Below, in pieces: positions 27,587 through 34,849 of a DNA stretch of 64,000 nucleotides. The notes under the pieces are model-generated. The model did no database searches and was not told where the DNA came from. It saw only the letters and a program-made list of their open reading frames with translations. Position 1 is the first letter of the stretch; every line of letters starts with the position of its first letter. Made by a program: the position numbers and the translations under genes. Source of the DNA: Sandaracinobacteroides hominis. Lineage in GTDB: Bacteria; Pseudomonadota; Alphaproteobacteria; Sphingomonadales; Sphingomonadaceae. The stretch lies in contig NZ_JADCUC010000007.1 of assembly GCF_016464365.1 (NCBI RefSeq), positions 109,244-173,243 of the forward strand, read 5' to 3'.

Positions 27587-28840
27587 ATGGCAGACGCCTA
27601 TATCATCGACGCAGTCCGTACCCCGCGCGGCGGTGGCAAGCCCGGCAAGGGGGCGCTTTCGCACCTGCACCCGCAGCATCTGGCCGCCACCGTGCTGAAG
27701 GCGATTGCCGAGCGCAACAAGCTGGACACCGCCACGGTCAACGACGTGATCTGGTCTACCAGCACGCAAAAGGGCAAGCAGGGCGGCGATCTGGGCCGGA
27801 TGGCGGCGCTGGACGCCGGATATGACATTCGTTCCTCGGGCATGACGCTGGACCGCTTCTGCGGCGGCGGCATCACGGCGGTGAACCTGGCGGCCGCGCA
27901 GATCATGAGCGGCATGGAAGACTGCGTTGTCGCCGGCGGCACCGAAATGATGAGCCTGACGACGACGATGGCGCAGGAAGAACGCGCCGCCGGCTTCGCG
28001 CCGATGATGATGGGCTCGGGCAACGCCCACCTGCAGAAGATCCACCCGCAATCGCACCAGGGCGTCTGCGGCGATGCCATCGCCTCCATGGAAGGCATCA
28101 CCCGCGCCGATGTCGATGCGCTGGGCCTTGAAAGCCAGAAGCGCGCCGCAGTCGCCATCGCCGAAGGGCGGTTTGCGAAGTCGCTGGTCCCGGTGCTGAA
28201 CGAAGACGGCACCGTGGCGCTGGACAAGGAAGAATTCCCCCGGCCGCAGACCACCGCCGAGGGCCTTGCCCAGCTGGAAGCCAGCTTCACCAAGATCGCC
28301 GACATGCCGCTGGACGAGCGCGGAACCACCTTCCGCAGCCTGATCAACCAGAAATACCCTGACCTGAAGATCGAGCATGTCCACCATGCCGGCAACTCGT
28401 CGGGCGTGGTCGACGGCGCCGCCGCCGTGCTGCTGACATCGAAGGCATATGCCGACAAGCACGGCCTGAAGCCGCGCGCCAGAATCGTTGCCATGACCAA
28501 CATGGGCGATTGCCCGACGCTGATGCTGAACGCACCCGTGCCGGCGGCGAAGAAGGTGCTGGAAAAGGCCGGCCTGACGGTTGACGACATCGACCTGTGG
28601 GAAATCAACGAAGCCTTTGCCGTGGTGGCGGAAAAGTTCATCCGCGACCTGAAGCTGGACCGCGACAAGGTGAACGTGAACGGCGGCGCCATCGCGCTGG
28701 GCCACCCCATCGGCGCGACGGGCTCGATCCTGATCGGCACAATCCTGGACGAACTGGAGCGGCGCGACCTGAAGCGCGGGCTGGTGACGATGTGCGCCGC
28801 AGGCGGGATGGCTCCGGCGATTATTATCGAACGCGTGTAA
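27587..28840 (+). CDS. Acetyl-CoA C-acetyltransferase / 3-ketoacyl-CoA thiolase
   Basis: The 417-residue thiolase has nucleophile Cys92 in 'LDRFCGGGITAVN', the 'NEAFAVV' Asn/Glu motif, the catalytic His in 'GGAIALGHPIGATG', and the second catalytic Cys in 'MCAAGGMAPAIIIERV'. It cleaves 3-ketoacyl-CoA with CoA to acetyl-CoA and a shortened acyl-CoA, or works in reverse. 'CAAGGM' instead of 'CIGGGQG' and the loop 'SHQGVCGDAIASMEGITR' point to the FadA/lipid-degradation or SCP2-like group rather than PhaA. 'GAAGGAGAATACAG' precedes the ATG. It stands alone, with the hairpin cluster and island to its right. Confidence 0.93.
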   Translation: MADAYIIDAVRTPRGGGKPGKGALSHLHPQHLAATVLKAIAERNKLDTATVNDVIWSTSTQKGKQGGDLGRMAALDAGYDIRSSGMTLDRFCGGGITAVNLAAAQIMSGMEDCVVAGGTEMMSLTTTMAQEERAAGFAPMMMGSGNAHLQKIHPQSHQGVCGDAIASMEGITRADVDALGLESQKRAAVAIAEGRFAKSLVPVLNEDGTVALDKEEFPRPQTTAEGLAQLEASFTKIADMPLDERGTTFRSLINQKYPDLKIEHVHHAGNSSGVVDGAAAVLLTSKAYADKHGLKPRARIVAMTNMGDCPTLMLNAPVPAAKKVLEKAGLTVDDIDLWEINEAFAVVAEKFIRDLKLDRDKVNVNGGAIALGHPIGATGSILIGTILDELERRDLKRGLVTMCAAGGMAPAIIIERV

Positions 28841-28863
28841 CGTGTAGGCGGCCGCAGCCTGGA

Positions 28864-28966
28864 GGCGGATTGCAGCGCAATCCGCCGAAGGCCTGCGGAC
28901 TCGCCGCAACGCACGGCCGGCGGGGCGTGGGCCATCAGGCCCACGAGCCCGTTCGACGAGCGGGCT
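28864..28966. repeat. Three consecutive hairpins after the thiolase gene
   Basis: Hairpin 1: 10-bp arms ggcggattgc/gcaatccgcc with an agc loop (28864-28886). Hairpin 2: 8-bp arms cgtgggcc/ggcccacg with an atca loop (28926-28945). Hairpin 3: 9-bp arms with one G-T pair, 28946-28966, starting agcccg and ending cgggct, directly abutting hairpin 2. All are perfect or nearly so. They may stop transcription from the thiolase gene, or mark an intergenic repeat of the REP/palindromic type. Confidence 0.75.
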
Positions 28967-29066
28967 ATGCCCGCAACCTTTCTTTCTTCTGATTCCTGAA
29001 GCGGACTCGGCGGCTGTGCCGCCGGCCGCGCCTCTGTGCGCCCGCCTGTTGGAGATTTACCCAGGC

Positions 29067-29084
29067 AAACTTCACAAACTTCAC
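29067..29084. repeat. Tandem 9-bp repeat AAACTTCAC x2
   Basis: Two exact adjacent copies at 29067-29075 and 29076-29084 near the left edge of the low-GC island. This could be a protein-binding direct repeat or part of an attachment-like site; there is no matching copy that I can see at the island's right edge. Confidence 0.5.
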
Positions 29085-29408
29085 ACTGACTCGTGCGTAC
29101 GTGCGGGTGCGCGCGTAGCTTGTGACCGGTGTGTAGGACAGGGAAAAATGCGGGTTGGTCTGGCGCCTGCATTGGGGTGGTTTTGGCACGGAATGGGGGC
29201 TGTAGGACAGCCGCATCGACGGTGGCAGCTTAGCGCCGCCATTTCGGTCGTTCGGTGGCCTAATCCATGAGCCTGAAAACTACCGTGAATCAAATGCAGT
29301 GGCGTTGGCAGTGCCGCTTTAAGGCTAAAGGTTTTGCCACTGGACCGGCGTGGCTGAATGTTGGATCTTATGAATTCGAAACGAGTAGGCATCAGACTGA
29401 TGAATGCC

Positions 29409-30128
29409 TTACGTGGCCGCAAACCGATCGCGTTCACGGATATCCAAAATAAGATTCATAAGCTCGTCTGGCCGATTGGTAATGCCAAACAGACCAGCGG
29501 GGCGGTCCTTGTCACTCTGGTCGGTACCAGTGTAGATTAAAAAAGGCGTTCCAATCTCCGCTTCTCGAGCCTTCTTAAGCAGATCGAGACCAGCAGTATT
29601 CCCCTCGGGACGGCTCATGTCGGTAATGACCGCGTCGTAACTTGCTTGTGCCATCAATTTCAAAGCGTCATTTGTCGTTGTGGCTGCAGCAATTTTTACT
29701 CCGAATCTGCGCAAGAGCACCTGTTCCGCAACGTTATTGCCAGGCTGGTCGTCAACCCAGAGAATCCGCATGCCTACGAGAATGTCGGACGTGCGATCCA
29801 GTCTTCGAGTCAGCGCGCCTGTGCCGCCGGGTTCTAATGGGACACCCCGTTGTTGCGAGGCTTGCGTTAGGTCTGCGATCGCAAGTTCTAGCTCGACGCC
29901 CAATCCCTTGAAGCTTTTCAGGCGAGGCAACAAATCAAGCAATTGTGGAAGGAATTTGACGAGAACCCAAATGCCGAATGCCGCCCAAACCAAAGCAGGA
30001 ACCACCGTCGCACCGGCACCCTCCCAGAATCCGCTCCAGACATCCGTTGCGGCCTGAGGCTGCTCCGTCGCAGTAGCTACCACAGGCGCAGTCGCTTCAC
30101 CAGTTTTGGCAGGGGTTGGGGTGGGCAT
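29409..30128 (-). CDS. Membrane-anchored response-regulator receiver protein
   Basis: The 239-residue product has a low-complexity Pro/Thr/Ala N-terminus (1-28), one membrane helix (about 42-63, 'VVPALVWAAFGIWVLVKFL'), a short linker, and a receiver domain at about 119-232. The acidic pair is Asp126-Asp127 ('ILWVDDQPG'), the phospho-acceptor is Asp170 ('DAVITDMSRPEG') and the switch Thr is Thr200 ('LIYTGTD'). The invariant Lys before Pro is replaced by Arg219 ('TNRPDEL'). There is no output domain and no histidine kinase nearby. It is the last gene of a three-gene minus-strand operon, 24 bases after the 308-residue gene. It may act as a membrane-tethered sensor, scaffold or inhibitor; function unknown. 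Confidence 0.75.
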   Translation of the reverse strand: MPTPTPAKTGEATAPVVATATEQPQAATDVWSGFWEGAGATVVPALVWAAFGIWVLVKFLPQLLDLLPRLKSFKGLGVELELAIADLTQASQQRGVPLEPGGTGALTRRLDRTSDILVGMRILWVDDQPGNNVAEQVLLRRFGVKIAAATTTNDALKLMAQASYDAVITDMSRPEGNTAGLDLLKKAREAEIGTPFLIYTGTDQSDKDRPAGLFGITNRPDELMNLILDIRERDRFAAT

Positions 30129-30152
30129 GGGCGGCCTTCAGATCGAGGGAGT

Positions 30153-31079
30153 TTAGGCAAGCTCGTAGGCTAGCTCTCGCATGAAACGGGTTGCATTTCC
30201 GGCGATTGGTATCGCTTTGAGGTGTGCAGTCCGGTCGCGCCGGATTAAGGCAACATGGATCATAAGCAGGATCCAATCGATCAGGCTGTTGGCTGGTGCC
30301 AATGAGTTCCATGCAATGGCATTTGTCTGAAGAAGCGCAATTCTGTTCTCATAGTTGTATTCGCGCATGGCTAGTGCCGATTGGCCTGCAAAAATCCCGC
30401 TGGCTCGGGCAGTCTCCATTGAGTCGGGCGAGTATTCGTGTATCAATTCCTCTGGATCGAAGAACATGAACCCTCGCACGCGGAAGATACCGAAAAGGTT
30501 AAGGATCGCAGAATCAGAGCTGGCGAGGAACGACAATCGCGCGATATAAGATACTCTGTCTGCACCATATGCGGTCATCACGATCCTCGCATGGGAATCT
30601 GGCTCTCCCGTGGCGAGTGCCGCAAAGATCAGTCCGGGAAGGTTGGCATCCATTTCGACAATGGACGTGAATTCACGCCAACTCCTATTGAAATCATCGA
30701 TGCGGAGATTGCCGTCGCCAACGTATATTTCCGTGCTAGTGGTCAGAGCGGAGTAGAACGCTTTCCGTGCGACAAGCAGCAGTTCCGGTGACGGCTCGCG
30801 CAGCAATTCCACGGCTTGCTGGATGAGACCCTTCCCTCGGCTGGTCTCGTTCGTGCAGAACGCCAATTCGGCTGCAGATACTAGCAGATCAATCTTGAAA
30901 AGTCGGCTAGGCGCGCCTTGAGCGGCCAGAGGATCAAACAGACTTCCTTCAGGGACCATTGGAAACGTTGGCCCAAAGCGCCGGGCAAGCGACTCTGAGT
31001 TGTTAGCACATTTTTCGAGAAACGTCGAACGCACCCGAATATCACCCAGCCAACCTTCTGGCCCGTTCAAAGTGCTCAT
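30153..31079 (-). CDS. Unrecognised helical protein, middle gene of the island operon
   Basis: I do not recognise this 308-residue protein. It looks mostly alpha-helical and soluble, with leucine-rich segments ('FKIDLLVSAAELAFCTNE', 'LIQQAVELLREPSPELLLVARKAF', 'NSLIDWILLMIHVALIRRDRTAHLKAI') but no signal peptide, metal site or nucleotide-binding motif. Its ATG overlaps the stop of the upstream ART-like gene (ATGA at 31076-31079), so the two are translationally coupled. Codon use is less GC-rich than in flanking genes. Position right after a putative toxin-like enzyme makes an immunity or partner role one possibility, but nothing in the sequence proves it. Confidence 0.65.
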   Translation of the reverse strand: MSTLNGPEGWLGDIRVRSTFLEKCANNSESLARRFGPTFPMVPEGSLFDPLAAQGAPSRLFKIDLLVSAAELAFCTNETSRGKGLIQQAVELLREPSPELLLVARKAFYSALTTSTEIYVGDGNLRIDDFNRSWREFTSIVEMDANLPGLIFAALATGEPDSHARIVMTAYGADRVSYIARLSFLASSDSAILNLFGIFRVRGFMFFDPEELIHEYSPDSMETARASGIFAGQSALAMREYNYENRIALLQTNAIAWNSLAPANSLIDWILLMIHVALIRRDRTAHLKAIPIAGNATRFMRELAYELA

Positions 31080-31612
31080 GCTATTGCCTCAAGCAAGTTT
31101 GAAAGCCTATCCGGCGACACAAACTTGCCATTGAAGATCTCCGGACGCGCGTGTCCGGCAAAATTCAACGAATTTGTATTCTTGTCGATTTTGTGCACCC
31201 GCTCGATCTGCCGGGCAGGCACGGTAAGCTTTGCAGCAATCTCGCCCTCTCCATGAAAAATCCAGTACTTGCGGAATATATTTAGGTCGCGGACTGCATC
31301 TGCGATACAGGCGAGCTCAGGGACGGCTTTAGGTGAGAGAACGCACCAGCAGCGGTACACATAGCCGGACGTGCGGCCATAGTTAGTCGCGAAGGCTGCA
31401 GCGGTCAGCCAAGCGGGCAACACGCTTACACCTCCAACCGGGTCTGGCAGCACGATGCCCGCCGACAGAGAGATGTAAGGTGTGCGATCCCAGACCGAGG
31501 GAAAGTTGTTTACATGGTCATTTAATGCCGTTTCACTCAAGTCGTCGTGGGCGTCATGAATGGCGGGTACAAATTGATTGCAAGAGTTCCGCTTGACTGC
31601 GCTACTCAACAT
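31076..31612 (-). CDS. Candidate ADP-ribosyltransferase-like protein (5' end probably frameshifted)
   Basis: The 178-residue open frame from ATG 31612 has the later motifs of R-S-E ADP-ribosyltransferases in the right order: 'YISLSAG' (46-52, the S-x-S strand), 'GYVYRC' (83-88, like the 'YVYVI' strand of cholera-type toxins) and 'GEGEIAAKLTVPARQI' (121-136, the ExE motif at Glu122/Glu124 with the following P-x-x-Q-I). The open frame continues upstream without a start to a TGA at 31700-31702 ('LKGIPEQPGDNGEPKFSD'). In another frame, from ATG 31733 or 31727, comes 'MAMGAYRANSMMPE', which resembles the catalytic-Arg motif 'YRADS'. A one-base change in the run at 31688-31694 would join them. The family call is my reading of motifs, not a search. 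It is coupled to the 308-residue gene. Confidence 0.5.
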   Translation of the reverse strand: MLSSAVKRNSCNQFVPAIHDAHDDLSETALNDHVNNFPSVWDRTPYISLSAGIVLPDPVGGVSVLPAWLTAAAFATNYGRTSGYVYRCWCVLSPKAVPELACIADAVRDLNIFRKYWIFHGEGEIAAKLTVPARQIERVHKIDKNTNSLNFAGHARPEIFNGKFVSPDRLSNLLEAIA

Positions 31613-31733
31613 TCCGGAGGAGAGTAACTTCTCAGCCTCAGGGTCCGAAAATTTCGGCTCTCCATTATCCCCTGGTTGTTCAGGAATCCCTTTCAGGCAT
31701 CATTGAATTTGCACGATAAGCCCCCATCGCCAT
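31613..31733 (-). pseudogene. Out-of-frame 5' part of the ART-like gene
   Basis: Two open pieces cover this stretch. 31613-31699 is in frame with the downstream ART-like gene but lacks a start. 31691-31733 is in another frame, starts with ATG GCG ATG and encodes the 'GAYRANS' motif before running into a TGA. They meet at the run gaaaggg (minus strand; 31688-31694). 'AGAGG' lies 4 bases before ATG 31733. This could be a real frameshift, a sequencing error in a homopolymer-like run, or programmed slippage. Total length after repair would be about 219 residues. Confidence 0.4.
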
Positions 31734-31872
31734 CGGACCTCTGCAGTTGAGACTATCGTATTCGCAGCTGTTTTCAATGGTGGGTCAAACGACAGCTCTA
31801 GGCGACTCCCCCTTCCAAGCGGGCAGGCAGTTCGCGGCCGAACTCCTGACGCACTGAACCACCATCGAGGGT

Positions 31873-31919
31873 GCAGGGAAATCATTTCCCTGCCGGGGGT
31901 GAAGGGGGCAGCGCCCCTT
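31873..31919. repeat. Composite palindromic repeat, copy C (two hairpins)
   Basis: Hairpin 1 has arms gcagggaaa/tttccctgc with a tca loop (31873-31893), like the arms of copy A (4491-4511). Hairpin 2 has arms aagggg/cccctt (31902-31919), like copy B (5084-5101). They are joined by 'cgggggtg'. The repeat lies just upstream of the cysNC stop, at the right edge of the low-GC island, and may also end transcription. Confidence 0.7.
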
Positions 31920-31929
31920 TCTTCCCAGC

Positions 31930-33831
31930 CTACCCGATCAGTGCCGCCACGATGATCTCGGCTGCTTCCTCGGGCGTTACCTGCGTCGTGTCGATGCGGA
32001 GGTCCGGGGTTTCCGGCGCCTCATACGGGCTGTCTATGCCGGTGAAGTTCTTCAGCTTGCCTTCGCGGGCCTTGCGGTAGAGGCCTTTTACGTCGCGTTG
32101 TTCGGCTACGCTGAGCGGCGTATCGACATGCACTTCGAGGAACTCGCCCGGGGCCATCATGGCGCGGACCATGTCGCGTTCGGCGCGGAAGGGGGAGATG
32201 AAGGCGGTTATGACGATGAGGCCGGCGTCGGTCATCAGGCGGGCGACTTCGCCGACGCGGCGGATGTTTTCGATGCGGTCGGCTTCGGTGAAGCCGAGAT
32301 CGCGGTTGAGGCCGTGGCGGACATTGTCTCCGTCGAGGAGGAAGGTGTGGCGGTTCATCCGCGCCAGCTTCTTTTCGACGAGGTTGGCGATGGTGGATTT
32401 GCCGGCGCCGGAGAGGCCGGTGAGCCAGACGACGGCCGGCTTCTGGTTCTTGAGCGCGGCGTGGTGTTCGCGGCTGATGTCTGTCGCCTGCCAGTGGACG
32501 TTCTGCGCGCGGCGGAGCGAGAAGTGGAGCATGCCGGCGGCGACGGTGGCGTTCGACATCTTGTCTATGAGGATGAAGCCGCCGAGGGCGCGGCTTTCGG
32601 CATAGGGTTCGAAGACGATGGGGCGGTCTGTCGCCAGGGTGACGACGCCGATGGCGTTGAGATCCAGTGTTTTCGCCGCCAGATGCTCCAGGGTGTTGAC
32701 GTTCACCTGGTATTTCGGCTGCTGGACGGTGGCGGAGACGGTCTGCGTGCCGAGTTTCAGCCAGTAGGAGCGGCCGGCGACCATGTCGTGCTCGTCCATC
32801 CAGACGAGCGTTGCCTCGAACTGGCTGGAGGTTTGCGGGGGGTTGTCGGCGATGGCGATGACATCGCCGCGCGAGCAATCGACTTCGTCGGTGAGGGTGA
32901 GGGTTATGGATTGGCCGGCGACGGCCTGGGGGAGGTCTCCGCCCATGGCGACGATGCGGGCGACCTTGGTGAGCTTTCCGGAGGGGAGGATGCGGACGGC
33001 GTCGCCGGGGCGGATGGTGCCGGAGGCGATCAGGCCGGAGAAGCCGCGGAAATCGAGATTGGGGCGGTTTACCCATTGCACGGCCATGCGGAACGGGCGG
33101 GTTTGGTCGGCGGTGGCGTCGACCTCCACGCTTTCGAGGTGCTGGATGAGGGTGGGGCCGCTGTACCAGGGGGTGTTGGCGCTGGGGGCGGTGATGTTGT
33201 CGCCCCTGAAGCCGGAGATGGGCATGGCGGTGAAATGGGAGATGCCGATGCTGGTGGCGAAGGCGCGGTAATCGGCGACGATCTCGTCGAAGCGGGTTTG
33301 ATCGTAGGCCACGAGGTCCATCTTGTTTACGGCGAGGACGATGTGGCGGATGCCCAGCAGGTGGGCGAGGTAGCTGTGGCGGCGGGTCTGGGTGAGGACG
33401 CCCTTGCGCGCGTCGATCAGGATCACGGCGAGATCGGCGGTGGAGGCGCCGGTGACCATGTTGCGGGTATATTGTTCGTGGCCGGGGGTGTCGGCGACGA
33501 TGAACTTGCGCTTTTCGGTGGAGAAGAAGCGGTAGGCGACGTCGATGGTGATGCCCTGTTCGCGCTCGGCGGCGAGGCCGTCGACGAGGAGGGCGAAATC
33601 GATTTCCTGCCCTTGGGTGCCGACGCGCCGGCTGTCGGCTTCGAGGGCGGCGAGCTGGTCTTCGAAGATCATCTTCGAATCGTAGAGGAGGCGGCCGATG
33701 AGGGTGGACTTGCCGTCGTCTACGGAGCCGCAGGTGATGAAGCGGAGCAGGCTCTTGTGCTGGTGCAGGCGGAGGTAGGCGTCGATATCCTCGGCGATGA
33801 GGGCGTCGACCGTGTATTGGGGGGCGGACAT
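31930..33831 (-). CDS. cysN: Bifunctional sulfate adenylyltransferase subunit 1 / adenylylsulfate kinase (CysNC)
   Basis: A 633-residue fusion. Residues 1 to about 450 are CysN, an EF-Tu-like GTPase: P-loop 'GSVDDGKSTLIGRLLYDSK', 'DTPGHEQYTRNM' and 'NKMDL'. It drives ATP sulfurylase by GTP hydrolysis together with CysD. From about 455 comes APS kinase (CysC): P-loop 'GLSGAGKSTIANLVEKKL', 'DGDNVRHGLNRDLGF' and 'FISPFRAERDMVR'. Together they turn sulfate into PAPS. The start overlaps the cysD stop by one base (TGATG). CysNC fusions are common in alphaproteobacteria. No reductase genes (cysH, cysI) are in the window. Confidence 0.95.
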   Translation of the reverse strand: MSAPQYTVDALIAEDIDAYLRLHQHKSLLRFITCGSVDDGKSTLIGRLLYDSKMIFEDQLAALEADSRRVGTQGQEIDFALLVDGLAAEREQGITIDVAYRFFSTEKRKFIVADTPGHEQYTRNMVTGASTADLAVILIDARKGVLTQTRRHSYLAHLLGIRHIVLAVNKMDLVAYDQTRFDEIVADYRAFATSIGISHFTAMPISGFRGDNITAPSANTPWYSGPTLIQHLESVEVDATADQTRPFRMAVQWVNRPNLDFRGFSGLIASGTIRPGDAVRILPSGKLTKVARIVAMGGDLPQAVAGQSITLTLTDEVDCSRGDVIAIADNPPQTSSQFEATLVWMDEHDMVAGRSYWLKLGTQTVSATVQQPKYQVNVNTLEHLAAKTLDLNAIGVVTLATDRPIVFEPYAESRALGGFILIDKMSNATVAAGMLHFSLRRAQNVHWQATDISREHHAALKNQKPAVVWLTGLSGAGKSTIANLVEKKLARMNRHTFLLDGDNVRHGLNRDLGFTEADRIENIRRVGEVARLMTDAGLIVITAFISPFRAERDMVRAMMAPGEFLEVHVDTPLSVAEQRDVKGLYRKAREGKLKNFTGIDSPYEAPETPDLRIDTTQVTPEEAAEIIVAALIG

Positions 33832-34736
33832 CAGAAATAGCCCTCCTGCTTTTTCTTTTCCATGCCGGCGCCGCCGGCGTCCTTGTCTATGGCGCGGCCC
33901 TGGCGTTCGGAGGTGGTGGTGAGGAGCATTTCCTGGATGACTTCGCTGAGCGTGGCGGCTTCGCTTTCGACGGCGCCGGTGAGGGGGTAGCAGCCCAGCG
34001 TGCGGAAGCGGATGGAGCGCTGGACGGGTGCTTCGCCGGGGGCGAGGGGGAAGCGGTCGTCATCGACCATGAGGAGGAGGCCGTCGCGCTCTATGGTGGG
34101 GCGCGGGGCGGCGAAATAGAGCGGGACGATGGGGATGTCGTTCAGCTGGATATATTGCCAGATGTCGAGCTCGGTCCAGTTGGAGATGGGGAAGACGCGG
34201 ATGCTTTCGCCCTTGGCCTTGTGGACGTTGTAGAGGTTCCAGAGCTCGGGGCGCTGGTTTTTCGGGTCCCAGCGGTGGGTGGCGGAGCGGAAGGAGAAGA
34301 TGCGTTCCTTGGCGCGGCTCTTTTCCTCGTCGCGGCGGGCGCCGCCGAAGGCTGCGTCAAAGCCGTATGTGTCGAGTGCCTGCTTCAGGCCCTCGGTTTT
34401 CCACATGTCGGTGTGGAGGGCGCCGTGATCGAAGGGGTTGATGCCCCGGGCCCTGGCTTCGGGGTTCTGGTAGACGAGGAGTTCCATGCCGGATTCCGCG
34501 GCCATGCGATCGCGGAGAGCGTACATGTCGCGGAACTTCCAGGTGGTATCGACGTGGAGCAGCGGGAAGGGCGGGGGCGAGGGGTAGAAGGCCTTGCGCG
34601 CGAGGTGGAGCATGACGGCTGAGTCTTTGCCCACGGAATAGAGCATCACCGGCTTTTCCGCCTCGGCCACCACTTCGCGCAGGATGTGGATGGCTTCGGC
34701 TTCCAGTCGTTCCAGATGGGTCAGCACGTCGGGCAA
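33831..34736 (-). CDS. cysD: Sulfate adenylyltransferase subunit 2 (CysD)
   Basis: A 301-residue PP-loop ATP pyrophosphatase: '[24 protein letters not shown]' holds the SGKDS-type loop, and '[20 protein letters not shown]' and the C-terminal '[18 protein letters not shown]' are family-specific. It adenylylates sulfate with CysN. I choose TTG 34736 because AGGAG lies 6 bases upstream and the length then matches E. coli CysD (302 residues) with '[15 protein letters not shown]' near the N-terminus. The ATG at 34784 would add 16 residues not found in the family and cover the ribosome site. It is the first gene of the cysD-cysNC operon. Confidence 0.94.
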   Translation of the reverse strand: MPDVLTHLERLEAEAIHILREVVAEAEKPVMLYSVGKDSAVMLHLARKAFYPSPPPFPLLHVDTTWKFRDMYALRDRMAAESGMELLVYQNPEARARGINPFDHGALHTDMWKTEGLKQALDTYGFDAAFGGARRDEEKSRAKERIFSFRSATHRWDPKNQRPELWNLYNVHKAKGESIRVFPISNWTELDIWQYIQLNDIPIVPLYFAAPRPTIERDGLLLMVDDDRFPLAPGEAPVQRSIRFRTLGCYPLTGAVESEAATLSEVIQEMLLTTTSERQGRAIDKDAGGAGMEKKKQEGYF

Positions 34737-34849
34737 GGCAATCTCCTGTGGCACCACGTATCGCGTGCCGGCGGCGGGCACCATATCGCCGTGCGGTTTC
34801 GTCTCAAGATGCTCCTGCTTTATCGGGGGAAACCGCAGGTGCGGGCGCT

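Larger units (their letters stand above)
28841..29408. other. Intergenic region at the left edge of the low-GC island
   Basis: These 568 bases hold no supported gene. From left to right: a cluster of three hairpins (28864-28966), a short stretch with scattered stops, a tandem AAACTTCAC repeat (29067-29084), and two direct copies of TGTAGGACAG (29132-29141 and 29201-29210). Composition drops from the very high GC of the thiolase gene to nearer 50-55% by 29270. A 61-codon open stretch at 29267-29452 has no ribosome site and overlaps the receiver gene, so I do not call it. Confidence 0.7.

Noticed and set aside
28841..29100. tRNA or CRISPR-like structure in the hairpin cluster
   Set aside because: The three stems do not form a cloverleaf, and the repeats differ from one another with irregular spacing, so neither a tRNA nor an array is supported.
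29267..29452. 61-codon plus-strand open frame
   Set aside because: It has no ribosome site or recognisable product and overlaps the end of the receiver gene.
31700..31885. 61-codon open frame upstream of and in frame with the ART-like gene, ended by TGA
   Set aside because: It starts inside the palindromic repeat, has no ribosome site, and the alternative frame with the YRANS motif explains the 5' end better.
32098..33840. 580-codon open frame antisense to cysNC
   Set aside because: It is a Gly/Asp/Val-rich mirror of a clearly real bifunctional enzyme gene.
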